Positions 51,635-60,149 of a stretch of DNA of 64,000 nucleotides are shown in pieces; the first letter of the stretch is position 1, and each line of letters opens with the position of its first letter. This stretch comes from Saccharothrix syringae (GTDB lineage: Bacteria > Actinomycetota > Actinomycetes > Mycobacteriales > Pseudonocardiaceae). The position numbers and the translations under genes were made by a program. Where the stretch lies: the NCBI RefSeq assembly GCF_009498035.1, contig NZ_CP034550.1:2232001-2296000 (forward strand). The letters are read 5' to 3'. A model generated the notes under the pieces. The model was given only the letters and a program-made list of their open reading frames with translations. It did no database searches and was not told the origin of the DNA.

Positions 51635-52828
51635 TCAAGCCGGCAGCAGCACCCGGCGCCGCTCGACCAGCACCGCCACCCCGGCCACCGCCAACCCGGA
51701 CAGGCTCAACCCCACGCCCACCCACGCCGTCGACGTGTACCCCCACCCGGCGGCGATCGCGGCACCACCCAGCCACGCCCCCGCCCCGTTGGCCAGGTTC
51801 AACGCCGAGTGGTTCGACGACGAGGCCAGCGACGGCGCGTCGGGCGAGGCGTCCATCAGCCGCACCTGCAACGCCGACGCCAGCACCTGCGTCACGAACC
51901 CCAGCAGGAACACCCACGTCACCGCGAGCACCGGCACCGACGCGGTGAGCCCGAACCCCAGCAGCACCACGGCCACCGCCACCAGCGACCCGAACAGCGC
52001 GCCCGTCACCGACCGGTCCACGAACCGCCCGCCGAACGTGGCGCCGAGCGTCATGCCGAGGCCGAACGTCGCCAGCACCCACGGCACCGCGCCCGCGGGC
52101 AGCCCGCCGACCTCGGTGGTCAGCGGCGAGATGTAGGAGTAGACCGCGAACATCCCGCCGAACCCGATCGTGCCGGTGACCAGCGCGAACCACACCGCGG
52201 GCCGTCGGAACGCGCGCAGTTCCGCGGCCACCCCCGCGTCCCGCGCCGCCGGCACCCTGGGCAGGTACCGGGCCAGCGCCACCGCGGTCGCCAGGGCGAT
52301 CAGCGCCACCGCCAGGTAGGCCACCCGCCACCCGATCCGCTGCCCGGCCGCGGTCGCCACGGGCACGCCGACCAGGTTGGCCACGGTCAGGCCGACCATG
52401 ACGCGGGCGACCGCCGTGCCCCGCCGCTCCGGCGGCACGAGGGCGGCGGCCACGACGGCGGCGATGCCGAAGTACGCGCCGTGCGGCAGCCCGGCGACGA
52501 ACCGGGACACCATCAGCAGCGTCCCGTTCGGCGCCACCGCGGACAGGCCGTTGCCCGCGGCCAGCGCGATCGTCAGCGCGATCAGCAGCCCCTTGCGCGG
52601 CAGCTTGGCGGCCAGCCCGGCGATGAGCGGTGCGCCGACGACCACGCCCAGCGCGTAGAGGCTGATGGCGTGGCCGGCGGTGGGGATGGAGATGTCGAAG
52701 GTGTCGGCCACCTGGGGCAGCAGGCCCATGGTGGCGAACTCGGTGGTGCCGATGGCGAACCCGCCCAGCGCGAGCGCGCCCACCGCCCCACCCCGGCGGG
52801 TCGCGGCGGACTCGACGGTCGTGGTCAT
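51635..52828 (-). CDS. MFS drug-efflux transporter, DHA1/AraJ-like (12 helices)
   Basis: 397 residues from an ATG. It starts VGALALGGFAIGTTEFATMG, the signature of the AraJ/DHA1 group (GTTEF), then LLPQVADTFDISIPTAGHAI. About 12 membrane helices. FVAGLPHGAYFGIAAVVAAA holds the conserved helix-5 antiporter motif. Members export drugs or sugars by proton antiport. It is transcribed away from the 14-helix exporter gene but in the same direction, with a shared AGATAGTTTCRTT motif before each. Confidence 0.9.
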   Translation of the reverse strand: MTTTVESAATRRGGAVGALALGGFAIGTTEFATMGLLPQVADTFDISIPTAGHAISLYALGVVVGAPLIAGLAAKLPRKGLLIALTIALAAGNGLSAVAPNGTLLMVSRFVAGLPHGAYFGIAAVVAAALVPPERRGTAVARVMVGLTVANLVGVPVATAAGQRIGWRVAYLAVALIALATAVALARYLPRVPAARDAGVAAELRAFRRPAVWFALVTGTIGFGGMFAVYSYISPLTTEVGGLPAGAVPWVLATFGLGMTLGATFGGRFVDRSVTGALFGSLVAVAVVLLGFGLTASVPVLAVTWVFLLGFVTQVLASALQVRLMDASPDAPSLASSSNHSALNLANGAGAWLGGAAIAAGWGYTSTAWVGVGLSLSGLAVAGVAVLVERRRVLLPA

Positions 52829-52882
52829 GCGATCGCTCCTGTCACCCGTGCCGCGTCGACGGTGACCGGACGTTGGTTAGCA

Positions 52883-52895
52883 AATGAAACTATCT
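52883..52895 (-). promoter_or_regulatory. shared 13-bp operator-like motif, copy 1
   Basis: On the minus strand the sequence AGATAGTTTCATT lies 55 bp upstream of the DHA1 exporter start. It differs by one base from the copy at 54377-54389. Confidence 0.5.
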
Positions 52896-52914
52896 TATTC
52901 GGTCGCGGGCGTGA

Positions 52915-54336
52915 TCAACTCGTGCCGCTGCTCACACGGCGCGGCACCAGCACCGCCACCAGCAGCCCGGCCACCAGCAGGCCCGCCGACGTGGTGAACG
53001 CCGCGTGGTAGCCGGCGGTGAGGGCGGCGGGTCCGTCGGCGCCCCCGGCCAGGGCCTCCCCGGTGCGCGCCGCGGCCAGCGTGGACAGCACCGCGACGCC
53101 CGCCGCCATGCCGACCTGCTGCGTGGTGTTGAACAGCCCCGACACCAGTCCCGCGTCGTCCGGCGCGGCGTCGGACATGCCGAGCGAGGTCAGCGCGGGC
53201 AGGACCAGGCCGCCGCCCGCGACCAGCAGCATCACCGGCAGCAGGTCGGTCACGTAGTCCGCGTCCACCGGCACGGTCCGGAGCTTGAGCATCGCGCCCA
53301 CCAGCAGCACCAGCCCGGCCACCAGCACGGTGCGTGCCCCGAAGCGACGGCTCAGGCGGGCCGACACGAACAGCGACACGACGCCGATGGAGACCGCGGC
53401 GGGCAGCATCGCCAGGCCGGTGGCCAACGCGCCGTAGTGCAGCACCTGCTGCATGTAGAGCGCGACGACGACCTGGAAGGCGAACATCGCCGACAGCGCC
53501 AGCACCTGCACCAGGTTCGCGCCCACGACGTTGCGGGAGCGCAGGATCCGCAGCGGCATCAGCGGGGTCGCCGCGGTGGCCTGCCGGACCACGAACGCGG
53601 CCAGCAGCGCGAGCGAGACGGCGCCCAGCCCCAGGGTGTGCGCGGCGAGCCACCCGTGCTCCTCGACCTTGACCACGGTGTAGATGCCCAGCACCAGACC
53701 GGCGGTGACCAGCACCGCGCCGATCACGTCGGCACCCGCGCGCAGGCCGGGGCCGCGGTCGGCGGGCAGCACCCGGACCGCCAGGGCGATCGTGGCCAGG
53801 CCGATGGGCAGGTTGACGAAGAAGATCCAGTTCCAGCTCAGCGCGTCGGTGAGCACGCCGCCCAGCACCTGGCCCAGCGACGCGCCGACGGCGCCGGTGA
53901 AGCTGAACACGCCGATCGCCCTGGCGCGCTCGGCGGGGTCGGTGAACAGGGTCACCAGGATGCCCAGCACCACCGCGGAGGCCAGCGCGCTGCCCACGCC
54001 CTGGAGGAACCGGGCGGCGATCAGCACCCCCGGGGTGGTGGCCAGGCCCGCGAGCAGCGAGGCGGCGGTGAACACCGCGTTCCCGGCCAGGAACAGCGAC
54101 CGGCGGCCGAGCAGGTCGCCGAGCCGCCCGGCCAGCAGGAGCAGCCCGCCGAACGGGATCAGGTAGGCGTTGACCGCCCAGCTCAGGCCGGCGGGGGAGA
54201 AGCCCAGGTCCTGCCGGATGGCGGGCATGGCGACGGTGACGATGCTGCCGTCGAGGATCGTCATCAGCATCGCCGCGGACAGCACGGCCAGCGCCGACCA
54301 GCGGCCGGTCCGGGGTGCGTCGAGGGTGGTGGTCAC
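52915..54336 (-). CDS. MFS drug-efflux transporter, DHA2/EmrB type (14 helices)
   Basis: 473 residues from a GTG. SALAVLSAAMLMTILDGSIV and TVAMPAIRQDLGFSPAGLSW form the DHA2 motif D1 (LDxTIVNVALP form), and GRLGDLLGRRSLFLAG is motif A. ARFLQGVGSALASAVVLGIL is helix 4-5, and ALSWNWIFFVNLPIGLATIA is the typical WRWIFxINxPIG stretch. Fourteen helices predicted. These proton antiporters export antibiotics, dyes or the cell's own metabolites. It lies immediately downstream of a MarR gene, with a 13-bp motif in the gap. Confidence 0.93.
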   Translation of the reverse strand: MTTTLDAPRTGRWSALAVLSAAMLMTILDGSIVTVAMPAIRQDLGFSPAGLSWAVNAYLIPFGGLLLLAGRLGDLLGRRSLFLAGNAVFTAASLLAGLATTPGVLIAARFLQGVGSALASAVVLGILVTLFTDPAERARAIGVFSFTGAVGASLGQVLGGVLTDALSWNWIFFVNLPIGLATIALAVRVLPADRGPGLRAGADVIGAVLVTAGLVLGIYTVVKVEEHGWLAAHTLGLGAVSLALLAAFVVRQATAATPLMPLRILRSRNVVGANLVQVLALSAMFAFQVVVALYMQQVLHYGALATGLAMLPAAVSIGVVSLFVSARLSRRFGARTVLVAGLVLLVGAMLKLRTVPVDADYVTDLLPVMLLVAGGGLVLPALTSLGMSDAAPDDAGLVSGLFNTTQQVGMAAGVAVLSTLAAARTGEALAGGADGPAALTAGYHAAFTTSAGLLVAGLLVAVLVPRRVSSGTS

Positions 54337-54376
54337 GGTGCTCTCCTGTTCGTGGTGCGACAGGAGAGACGCTAGC

Positions 54377-54389
54377 AGATAGTTTCGTT
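54377..54389. promoter_or_regulatory. shared 13-bp operator-like motif, copy 2
   Basis: AGATAGTTTCGTT lies in the 73-bp gap between the MarR stop and the DHA2 exporter start, inside a looser inverted repeat (GATAGT to ACAATC). Confidence 0.5.
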
Positions 54390-54409
54390 ACAGACAATCT
54401 TCTTCGGAG

Positions 54410-54898
54410 CTACCTCGTGCTCTCGCGGGCCCTCCGGGCGTTCGACGGCGCCGCGACCGGCGTGGACAGGTGGCCGGTGACCAGGCGGTTCATCGCCCGC
54501 AGCAGCACCTCGCGCTCGTCGGCGGGCAGGCTGTCCAGCGCCGCCCGGTGCACCCCGTCGACGATCCGCTGGCTCTGCCGGGCGACCTCGGCGCCCTTCT
54601 CGGTGACCGCGATGACCCGCGCCCGGCGGTCGGTGCCCGACGGGCGCCGCTCGGCCAGGCCGGCCTCCTCCAGCGCGTCGACCGTGACGACCATGGTCGT
54701 CTTGTCCATGTCGCCGAGCTCGGCGAGCTGGATCTGCGTGCGCTCCTCCTCCATGGCGTGCACGAGCACGCAGTGCATGCGCGCGGTCAGGCCGATCTCG
54801 GCCAGCGCCGCCGCCATCCGGGTGCGCAGGACGTGGCTGGTGCGGTCGAGCAGGAACGACAGGTCGGACTCGGTGCGGGCCGGGGCCATGGCAGACAT
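54410..54898 (-). CDS. MarR-family regulator of the exporter pair
   Basis: 162 residues from an ATG at 54898; an in-frame ATG three codons later is an alternative. Dimerisation helix (LSFLLDRTSHVLRTRMAAAL), winged HTH (TQIQLAELGDMDKTTMVVTV, DALEEAGLAERRPSGTD) and wing (RRARVIAVTEKGAEVARQS) are all typical. DMDKTTM is the recognition-helix form common in MarR proteins that control efflux. It is directly upstream of and co-directional with the DHA2 exporter; the shared motif suggests it controls both exporters. Confidence 0.9.
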   Translation of the reverse strand: MSAMAPARTESDLSFLLDRTSHVLRTRMAAALAEIGLTARMHCVLVHAMEEERTQIQLAELGDMDKTTMVVTVDALEEAGLAERRPSGTDRRARVIAVTEKGAEVARQSQRIVDGVHRAALDSLPADEREVLLRAMNRLVTGHLSTPVAAPSNARRARESTR

Positions 54899-54951
54899 GA
54901 CCCCAGCGTAACCCCCTCGTCCCGTTCGGGATGATCTGTTGAAAAACGGTG

Positions 54952-56295
54952 TTACAGGGGCGGGTGCGCGTTGCGCAGCAGCTCCTGGAACCCGGCGGAG
55001 TGCCACGTTCCGGCCGGCGGCGTGTTCGGCCACGCCCCGCTCGGGTCGGGCGTGGCGTCGGGCCGGCCGGTGTAGTCCGGGTCGCACATCCGGTCGTGGT
55101 TCTCGCCGGGGTAGGGCAGCGGCACGCTCGCCCCGTCGGACAGCCCCGGCGGCTTCATCCACACGTACGCGTCCACCCCGGGCGCCGGCGACGCGACCGG
55201 GCGCTCGCCCAGCCCCGCGCCGACCTGGTTGCACCAGTTGGAGACCAGCAGCCGGCGGTCCAGCCGGCTCTCGTCCACGTACGTGTTGACGTTGGTCGAC
55301 GTGCTCGACCGCGTCGGACGCTTCGGCCCGCCCCAGCCGTTGCGCGAGGTGTCCACCAGCACCCCGATCCCGGCGTCGAAGCCGTTGGCCACCAGCTCCC
55401 GCCGCAGGGTCGACGCGTAGGACAGCTCGTCGATGAACGGGTTCCAGTCCACCCACCTGGTCTGCAGGATGGGCTGGCCGCCGACGACGGACTTGGTGAT
55501 GTACTCCTCGCGCAGCACCGAGTAGTTCGCCGTGTTGGCGATGACCCCGTGCACGTTCGCCGGGGTGCTGCCGGCCGCGTTCACCGCCCGCGCCAGGACC
55601 TCCAGGAACGGCTTCCGGTTGTCCGACCAGCCCAGCACCCCGTGGTGGCTGACGTCGACGTAGTTGTACACGTTGGGGATCGCGCCCAGCGCCGCCAGCG
55701 CGTACCCGACGCCGTTCACGTACGCCCCGTTGGCCTTGACCGCCTCGCACCGCTGCGTCCAGTCGGGCCGCCACGCCGTGTGCGTGACCAGGTACGGCAG
55801 GGAGTGCGGCTCGACCACCGCCACGACCCGCAGCCCCGCGTACGCCGGGTCGCGCAGGGTCTCGGCGATCGGGTCGACGAACTGCGCCCGGTAGGCCGGC
55901 AGGTCCTCGGTGCCCAGCTCGCCGTTGCTCGCCAACCGACCGCAGTCGCGGCCCGGCAGGTCGTAGAGCACCAGCTGGACCAGGTCGGCGCCCTGGCGCA
56001 GCGCCTCGTCCAGGTGGTCGCGCAACCCCATCCGGCCGGACTCGCCGCGCACGGCCGCGATGCTGTCCAACCACACCCCGGTCGGCCGGTCCGCCACGGC
56101 GGCGCCACCCGGTTCGGCGGCGGCCAGGGCCGACCACTCGGGGTTGACGTAGACCCGGGCCCCGGCGTACGGGTTGTCGACCCGGCCGGTGGCGCCCGCG
56201 GTGTCGACCAGCCCGAACGCGAGCACGGCCGTGACCAGCGCGGAGCGGAGCAGGTGGCGTCCGAAAGACCTCATCACGGTGCTGACCCCCATCAC
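54952..56295 (-). CDS. secreted GH6 cellobiohydrolase/endoglucanase without CBM
   Basis: 447 residues; the start may be the second Met (MRSFGRHLL) as easily as the first. The signal peptide ends near DTAGA. GH6 marks: VQLVLYDLPGRDCGRLASNG (loop with the catalytic Asp), PYLVTHTAWRPDW, GVIANTANYSVL, IGVLVDTSRNGWGGPKRP, CNQVGAGLGERP and AYVWMKPPGLSDG. The full set fits a GH6 enzyme that cleaves cellulose from the non-reducing end. No CBM or linker is present, unlike the GH5 and GH10 enzymes nearby. It is divergent from the GH92 gene. Confidence 0.92.
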   Translation of the reverse strand: MMGVSTVMRSFGRHLLRSALVTAVLAFGLVDTAGATGRVDNPYAGARVYVNPEWSALAAAEPGGAAVADRPTGVWLDSIAAVRGESGRMGLRDHLDEALRQGADLVQLVLYDLPGRDCGRLASNGELGTEDLPAYRAQFVDPIAETLRDPAYAGLRVVAVVEPHSLPYLVTHTAWRPDWTQRCEAVKANGAYVNGVGYALAALGAIPNVYNYVDVSHHGVLGWSDNRKPFLEVLARAVNAAGSTPANVHGVIANTANYSVLREEYITKSVVGGQPILQTRWVDWNPFIDELSYASTLRRELVANGFDAGIGVLVDTSRNGWGGPKRPTRSSTSTNVNTYVDESRLDRRLLVSNWCNQVGAGLGERPVASPAPGVDAYVWMKPPGLSDGASVPLPYPGENHDRMCDPDYTGRPDATPDPSGAWPNTPPAGTWHSAGFQELLRNAHPPL

Positions 56296-56488
56296 GACGT
56301 TGTGCGGGTGGCGGTACTTTCACGTTACAGCTACGCCTGATCGCGCATCAGCGCCGAACGGATTTCCCACGTTCGGATGACCGGCGGATGACGTGCCCGC
56401 GAACTGTCCGGCGAACGGCCACGACAACCGGACAAGATCGCCGCCGAGCCTTCCGACGGGTCCCCGCCGTTGGGTAAGACCTCTGGCC

Positions 56489-59400
56489 ATGCGGGGAATC
56501 ACAGCGGGACTGGCGGCCGTCCTCCTCATCGGCACGGCGGTGCCCGCGACGGCCGAGCGGGGGCCGGTGCGCGACGCCACGGCCTACGTCGACCCCCTGA
56601 TCGGCTCGGCCGGCGGCGGCAACACCCACCCCGGCGCGGTGCGGCCGTTCGGCATGATCTCGTGGAGCCCCACCAGCACCCGGGGCGACCAGACCAACAC
56701 CGGCGCCGCCAACGGCTACTCCTACGACGCCACGCGCGTGCGCGGGTTCAGCCTCACCCACGTCAACGGCGCGGGCTGCCACCCCGGCGCGGCCGGCGAC
56801 GTGCCGATCATGCCGTTCGTCGGCGAGGTCGCGAGCTCGCCCACCGCCGACGTGCGCGACGAGGTCTACGCCGCCGACTTCCGGCACGAGGACGAGTCCG
56901 CCACGCCCGGCCGCTACCGGGTCGGCCTGTCCTCGGGCGCCTCGGCGGACCTGAGCGTCACCACCCGGGCCGGCATCGGCGACTTCACCTTCCCCGCCGA
57001 CCGGCCCGCCGCCCTGCTGTTCCGCGTCTCCAACTCGCTCAACGGCAGCGAGGACGCGTCGGTCACCATCGACCCGGACCGGCGGACCGTGTCCGGCTCC
57101 GTGCTCACCGGCGCGTTCTGCGGGCGGCGCGCCAACGGCGGCGCCAACAACAAGAAGTCCTACTACCGGCTGCACTTCACCGCCTCCTTCGACCGCGCCT
57201 TCGCGGGCACCGGCACCTGGGTCGACGGCGAGCTGCGCCCCGGCACGACCACCGCGTCCGGCGGCGAGGGCTACGAGACCGGCGCGGCGCGCCAGGGGCG
57301 CGGCTCCGGCGGCTACGTCACCTTCGACACCTCGACCGACACCGACGTCCGGGTCCGCGTCGGCATCTCCTACACCAGCGCGGAAGCCGCCCGGCGCAAC
57401 CTCGACCGCGAGATCGGCCCGCGCGAGGCGGTCGACTCGGTGGCCGCCGACGCCCGCCGCGAGTGGGCCCGCCAACTGCGGTCCGTGGAGGTCGCCGGCG
57501 GCACCGACGAGCGGCGCACGGTCTTCTACACCGCGCTCTACCACGCCTTCCTGCAACCGAACGTGACCAGCGACGTGGACGGCACCTACCTCGGCGGCGA
57601 TCGGGAGGTGCACCGCCTGGAACGCGGCCAACGCGCCCAGTACGGCAACTTCTCCGGCTGGGACCAGTACCGCGCCCACACCCAGCTGCTCGCCCTGCTC
57701 GAACCCCGGGTCGCCTCCGACTACGCCCAGTCGCTGCTCAACCTGGCCCGCCAGAACGGCGGCGTGTGGGACCGCTGGGTGCACGTCAACGGGCCCACGC
57801 ACGTGATGACCGGAGACCCGTCGGCACCCGCGCTGGCAGGTATGCACGCCATGGGCGCGCGGGACTTCGACGTGCGCGCGGCGTTCGACTCCCTGGTGCG
57901 CCAGGCCACCACGCCGCACCCGGACGGCCTGTCCGACAAGGGGTGCCCGGGCCAGTGCGAGGGCCAGCGCCCGAACCTGGCCGAGTACCTGCGCCTCGGC
58001 TACGCGCCGCAGGACACCTGCCACTGCTGGGGCGGCGCGGCCGAGACGCTGGAGGACGCGGTCGCGGACGCCGCCCTGGCCGACTGGGCCGCGCGGCTCG
58101 GGCGGACCGACGTGCGCGACGCCCTGCTGCCGCGCGCGAGCTGGTGGCGCAACACGTTCAACCCCTCCGCCGGCGACACCGGGTACCAGCAGGCGCGCAA
58201 CTCCGACGGCACCTGGACCTGGCCGTTCAGCCCGTCGTCCGACCTGGGTTTCGCGCAGGGCACCAGCGCCACCTACACCTGGATGGTCCCGCACGACGTG
58301 TCCGGCCTCGCCGCCGCGATGGGCGGGCGGGACCAGGCGGCCCGGCGGCTGGACGCCTTCTTCCGCAAGCCCGACGGCTCGTGGGCGACCGGCGGCGACG
58401 GGCTGCGCTACGACCCGACCAACGAGCCGGGCATTCACACCCCGTGGCTGTACAACGCCCTGGGGCAGCCGTGGAAGACGCAGCAGACCGTGCGGGTGAT
58501 GGCCTCGCTGGTGTACCGGACCGGGCCCGCCGGGCTGCCCGGCAACGACGACCTGGGCACCATGTCGGCGTGGTACGTGTTCGCGGCGCTGGGCATCTAC
58601 CCGCAGACGCCCGGCCGCGCCGAACTCCTCTTGTCCAGCCCGGTTTTCCCCTACGCGCGGGTCAACCGCACCGGTGCGCCGCCGCTGACCATCAAGGCCC
58701 CCAACGCATCCGACACGAACGTGTACCTCCAAGCCGTCGAGCTTGACGGTCGGGAGCACACCGCGCCATGGTTGCCGGAGAGGTTCGTGGCACGCGGTGG
58801 CGAGCTGGTCGTGGACGTGAGAGCCACCCCGAACACCACCTGGGGCACAAGGGATCTGCCCGTCGACCACGTGCTGCCGGCAACAGGGCCGGTGCCGAAC
58901 CTCCCCACCGCGTGCACGGCCTCCGGGCCGTGGTGCGCACAGGACCTGGGAGGTCAGTACGATGTGGACGGAGCAGCGGCGGCAGACGCCAAGCAGCAGG
59001 GCGACCTCGACGGGAAGGGCTGGAGCTTCCCCGCCGAGCAGCTGCCCGCACCGGGCACGCGCCAGGTGGGCGACGCCACCTTCACCGCGCCCGACACCAG
59101 CGGCACGGCCCGCAACTTCCTCACGGCGCGCGGCCAGCGCCTGCACCTCACCCCGGGCCGCCACGCCACCCTGGAGGTCCTGGCCACCGCCGTCAACGGC
59201 GACCAACGCGTCACCGCCACCACCGAGTACGCGGACGGCACCACCACGGCGACCGAGCTGTCCCTCACCGACTGGGCGGCACCGGCGGCGCGCTTCGGCG
59301 AACGCACCGCCGTGACCGCGACGACCCGCTACCGCACGGACGGGACGGCCGACGGGCGCACGGTGCGGATCTGGCGGTTGAGCGTGCCGCTCGACCCGAC

Positions 59401-59494
59401 GCGCGAGGCCACCTCCTTGGTGCTGTCCGCGAACGCCAACGTGAAGGTGTTCGCGCTCAGCACGGGTGCACCCCAGGAGGTGGGCTCACGCTGA
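56489..59494 (+). CDS. secreted GH92 alpha-mannosidase
   Basis: 1001 residues from ATG 56489, chosen because the signal peptide (MRGITAGLAAVLLIGTAVPA) begins there. GH92 signatures: YVDPLIGSAGGGNTHPGAVR, PFGMISWSPTS, YSYDATRVRGFSLTHVNGAG, GNFSGWDQYRAHTQLLALL, and GNDDLGTMSAWYVFAALGIY. The last 250 residues form an extra beta-rich domain (LPAPGTRQVGDATFTAPDTS to ANANVKVFAL), as in many actinomycete GH92 proteins. The enzymes are calcium-dependent exo-acting alpha-mannosidases on N-glycans or fungal mannan. It is the only glycan-trimming enzyme in the window. Confidence 0.93.
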   Translation: MRGITAGLAAVLLIGTAVPATAERGPVRDATAYVDPLIGSAGGGNTHPGAVRPFGMISWSPTSTRGDQTNTGAANGYSYDATRVRGFSLTHVNGAGCHPGAAGDVPIMPFVGEVASSPTADVRDEVYAADFRHEDESATPGRYRVGLSSGASADLSVTTRAGIGDFTFPADRPAALLFRVSNSLNGSEDASVTIDPDRRTVSGSVLTGAFCGRRANGGANNKKSYYRLHFTASFDRAFAGTGTWVDGELRPGTTTASGGEGYETGAARQGRGSGGYVTFDTSTDTDVRVRVGISYTSAEAARRNLDREIGPREAVDSVAADARREWARQLRSVEVAGGTDERRTVFYTALYHAFLQPNVTSDVDGTYLGGDREVHRLERGQRAQYGNFSGWDQYRAHTQLLALLEPRVASDYAQSLLNLARQNGGVWDRWVHVNGPTHVMTGDPSAPALAGMHAMGARDFDVRAAFDSLVRQATTPHPDGLSDKGCPGQCEGQRPNLAEYLRLGYAPQDTCHCWGGAAETLEDAVADAALADWAARLGRTDVRDALLPRASWWRNTFNPSAGDTGYQQARNSDGTWTWPFSPSSDLGFAQGTSATYTWMVPHDVSGLAAAMGGRDQAARRLDAFFRKPDGSWATGGDGLRYDPTNEPGIHTPWLYNALGQPWKTQQTVRVMASLVYRTGPAGLPGNDDLGTMSAWYVFAALGIYPQTPGRAELLLSSPVFPYARVNRTGAPPLTIKAPNASDTNVYLQAVELDGREHTAPWLPERFVARGGELVVDVRATPNTTWGTRDLPVDHVLPATGPVPNLPTACTASGPWCAQDLGGQYDVDGAAAADAKQQGDLDGKGWSFPAEQLPAPGTRQVGDATFTAPDTSGTARNFLTARGQRLHLTPGRHATLEVLATAVNGDQRVTATTEYADGTTTATELSLTDWAAPAARFGERTAVTATTRYRTDGTADGRTVRIWRLSVPLDPTREATSLVLSANANVKVFALSTGAPQEVGSR

Positions 59495-60149
59495 GCCGAC
59501 CGGGTGCGCGCCGAGCCGACCGACCTCGCCGTCGAACTCGCCCGGCGTGCGCCCGCCGAACTAGTTCAACACCCGAGCACCGCCCTGCGCTGATCTCCCT
59601 GCCCTGAACCGAAAATCGGTCATCGCGGAGCGGTGTACCGGCGGTGTCACCAACACAGCCGCCAACTACGACCAGGAGGTGCCGTTCTCCACCACGTTCG
59701 ACGAGCACTTGGCCGAGTGGACACCCGACTGCTGGACGCTCGTGTTCTCCGTCCCGACCCCAACGCGGACTGCGGGTGGTGGGCCGCCCACGGACGGCTG
59801 GTGGAGGAGTTCGAACGGCGGGTGCCGCCAGGCTCCGGTCACGGACCGGAGCTGTCGTTCGGGCGGAATGCGCAGTCCGGCTTCGGCGCACCTCCCGCCT
59901 GCGACACACGCACCTCCCGACTTCAGCAGCCCAGCCCGACCTCGGCACGCACCTCCCGACTCCGGCACGCACCTCCCGACTTCGGCGGACCCAGCCCGAC
60001 CTCGGCACACCCAACCCGACCTCGGCATACACATCCCGACCGCGACACACCCACCTCACCCTCCGCACACGCACCCCTAACTTTCGTCAGGGGTGCTCCG
60101 GCAAGTCGTCGGATGTGGCAGAAAGGAGCTGATCCTTAGGTTTTCCCTC
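59495..60149. other. gap with possible gene remnants and a 20-bp repeat
   Basis: Forward-strand frames at about 59680-59850 show protein-like stretches in different frames (VPFSTTFDEHLAEWTPDCWT, then DPNADCGWWAAHGRLVEEFE). This suggests a small frameshifted gene, but the evidence is thin. The distal part is the 20-bp repeat listed separately. A GAAAGGAG ribosome-like site at 60121 precedes the next gene. Confidence 0.35.
59915..60056. repeat. 20-bp tandem repeat, about seven copies
   Basis: Units of the form CCCGACYTCGGCACRCACCT start every 20 bp (CCCGAC at 59915, 59935, 59955, 59975, 59995, 60015, 60035). The period is exact though the units differ. 20 is not a multiple of three, so it is not a protein repeat. 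Confidence 0.75.

Noticed and set aside
59915..60056. 20-bp repeats as a CRISPR array
   Set aside because: No unique spacers separate the units; they are head-to-tail and degenerate.
59633..60139. 168-codon forward frame between the mannosidase and the serine hydrolase
   Set aside because: Its second half is the 20-bp repeat read as His/Pro/Thr/Arg-rich sequence; the first half may be a frameshifted remnant but is too weak to call a gene.
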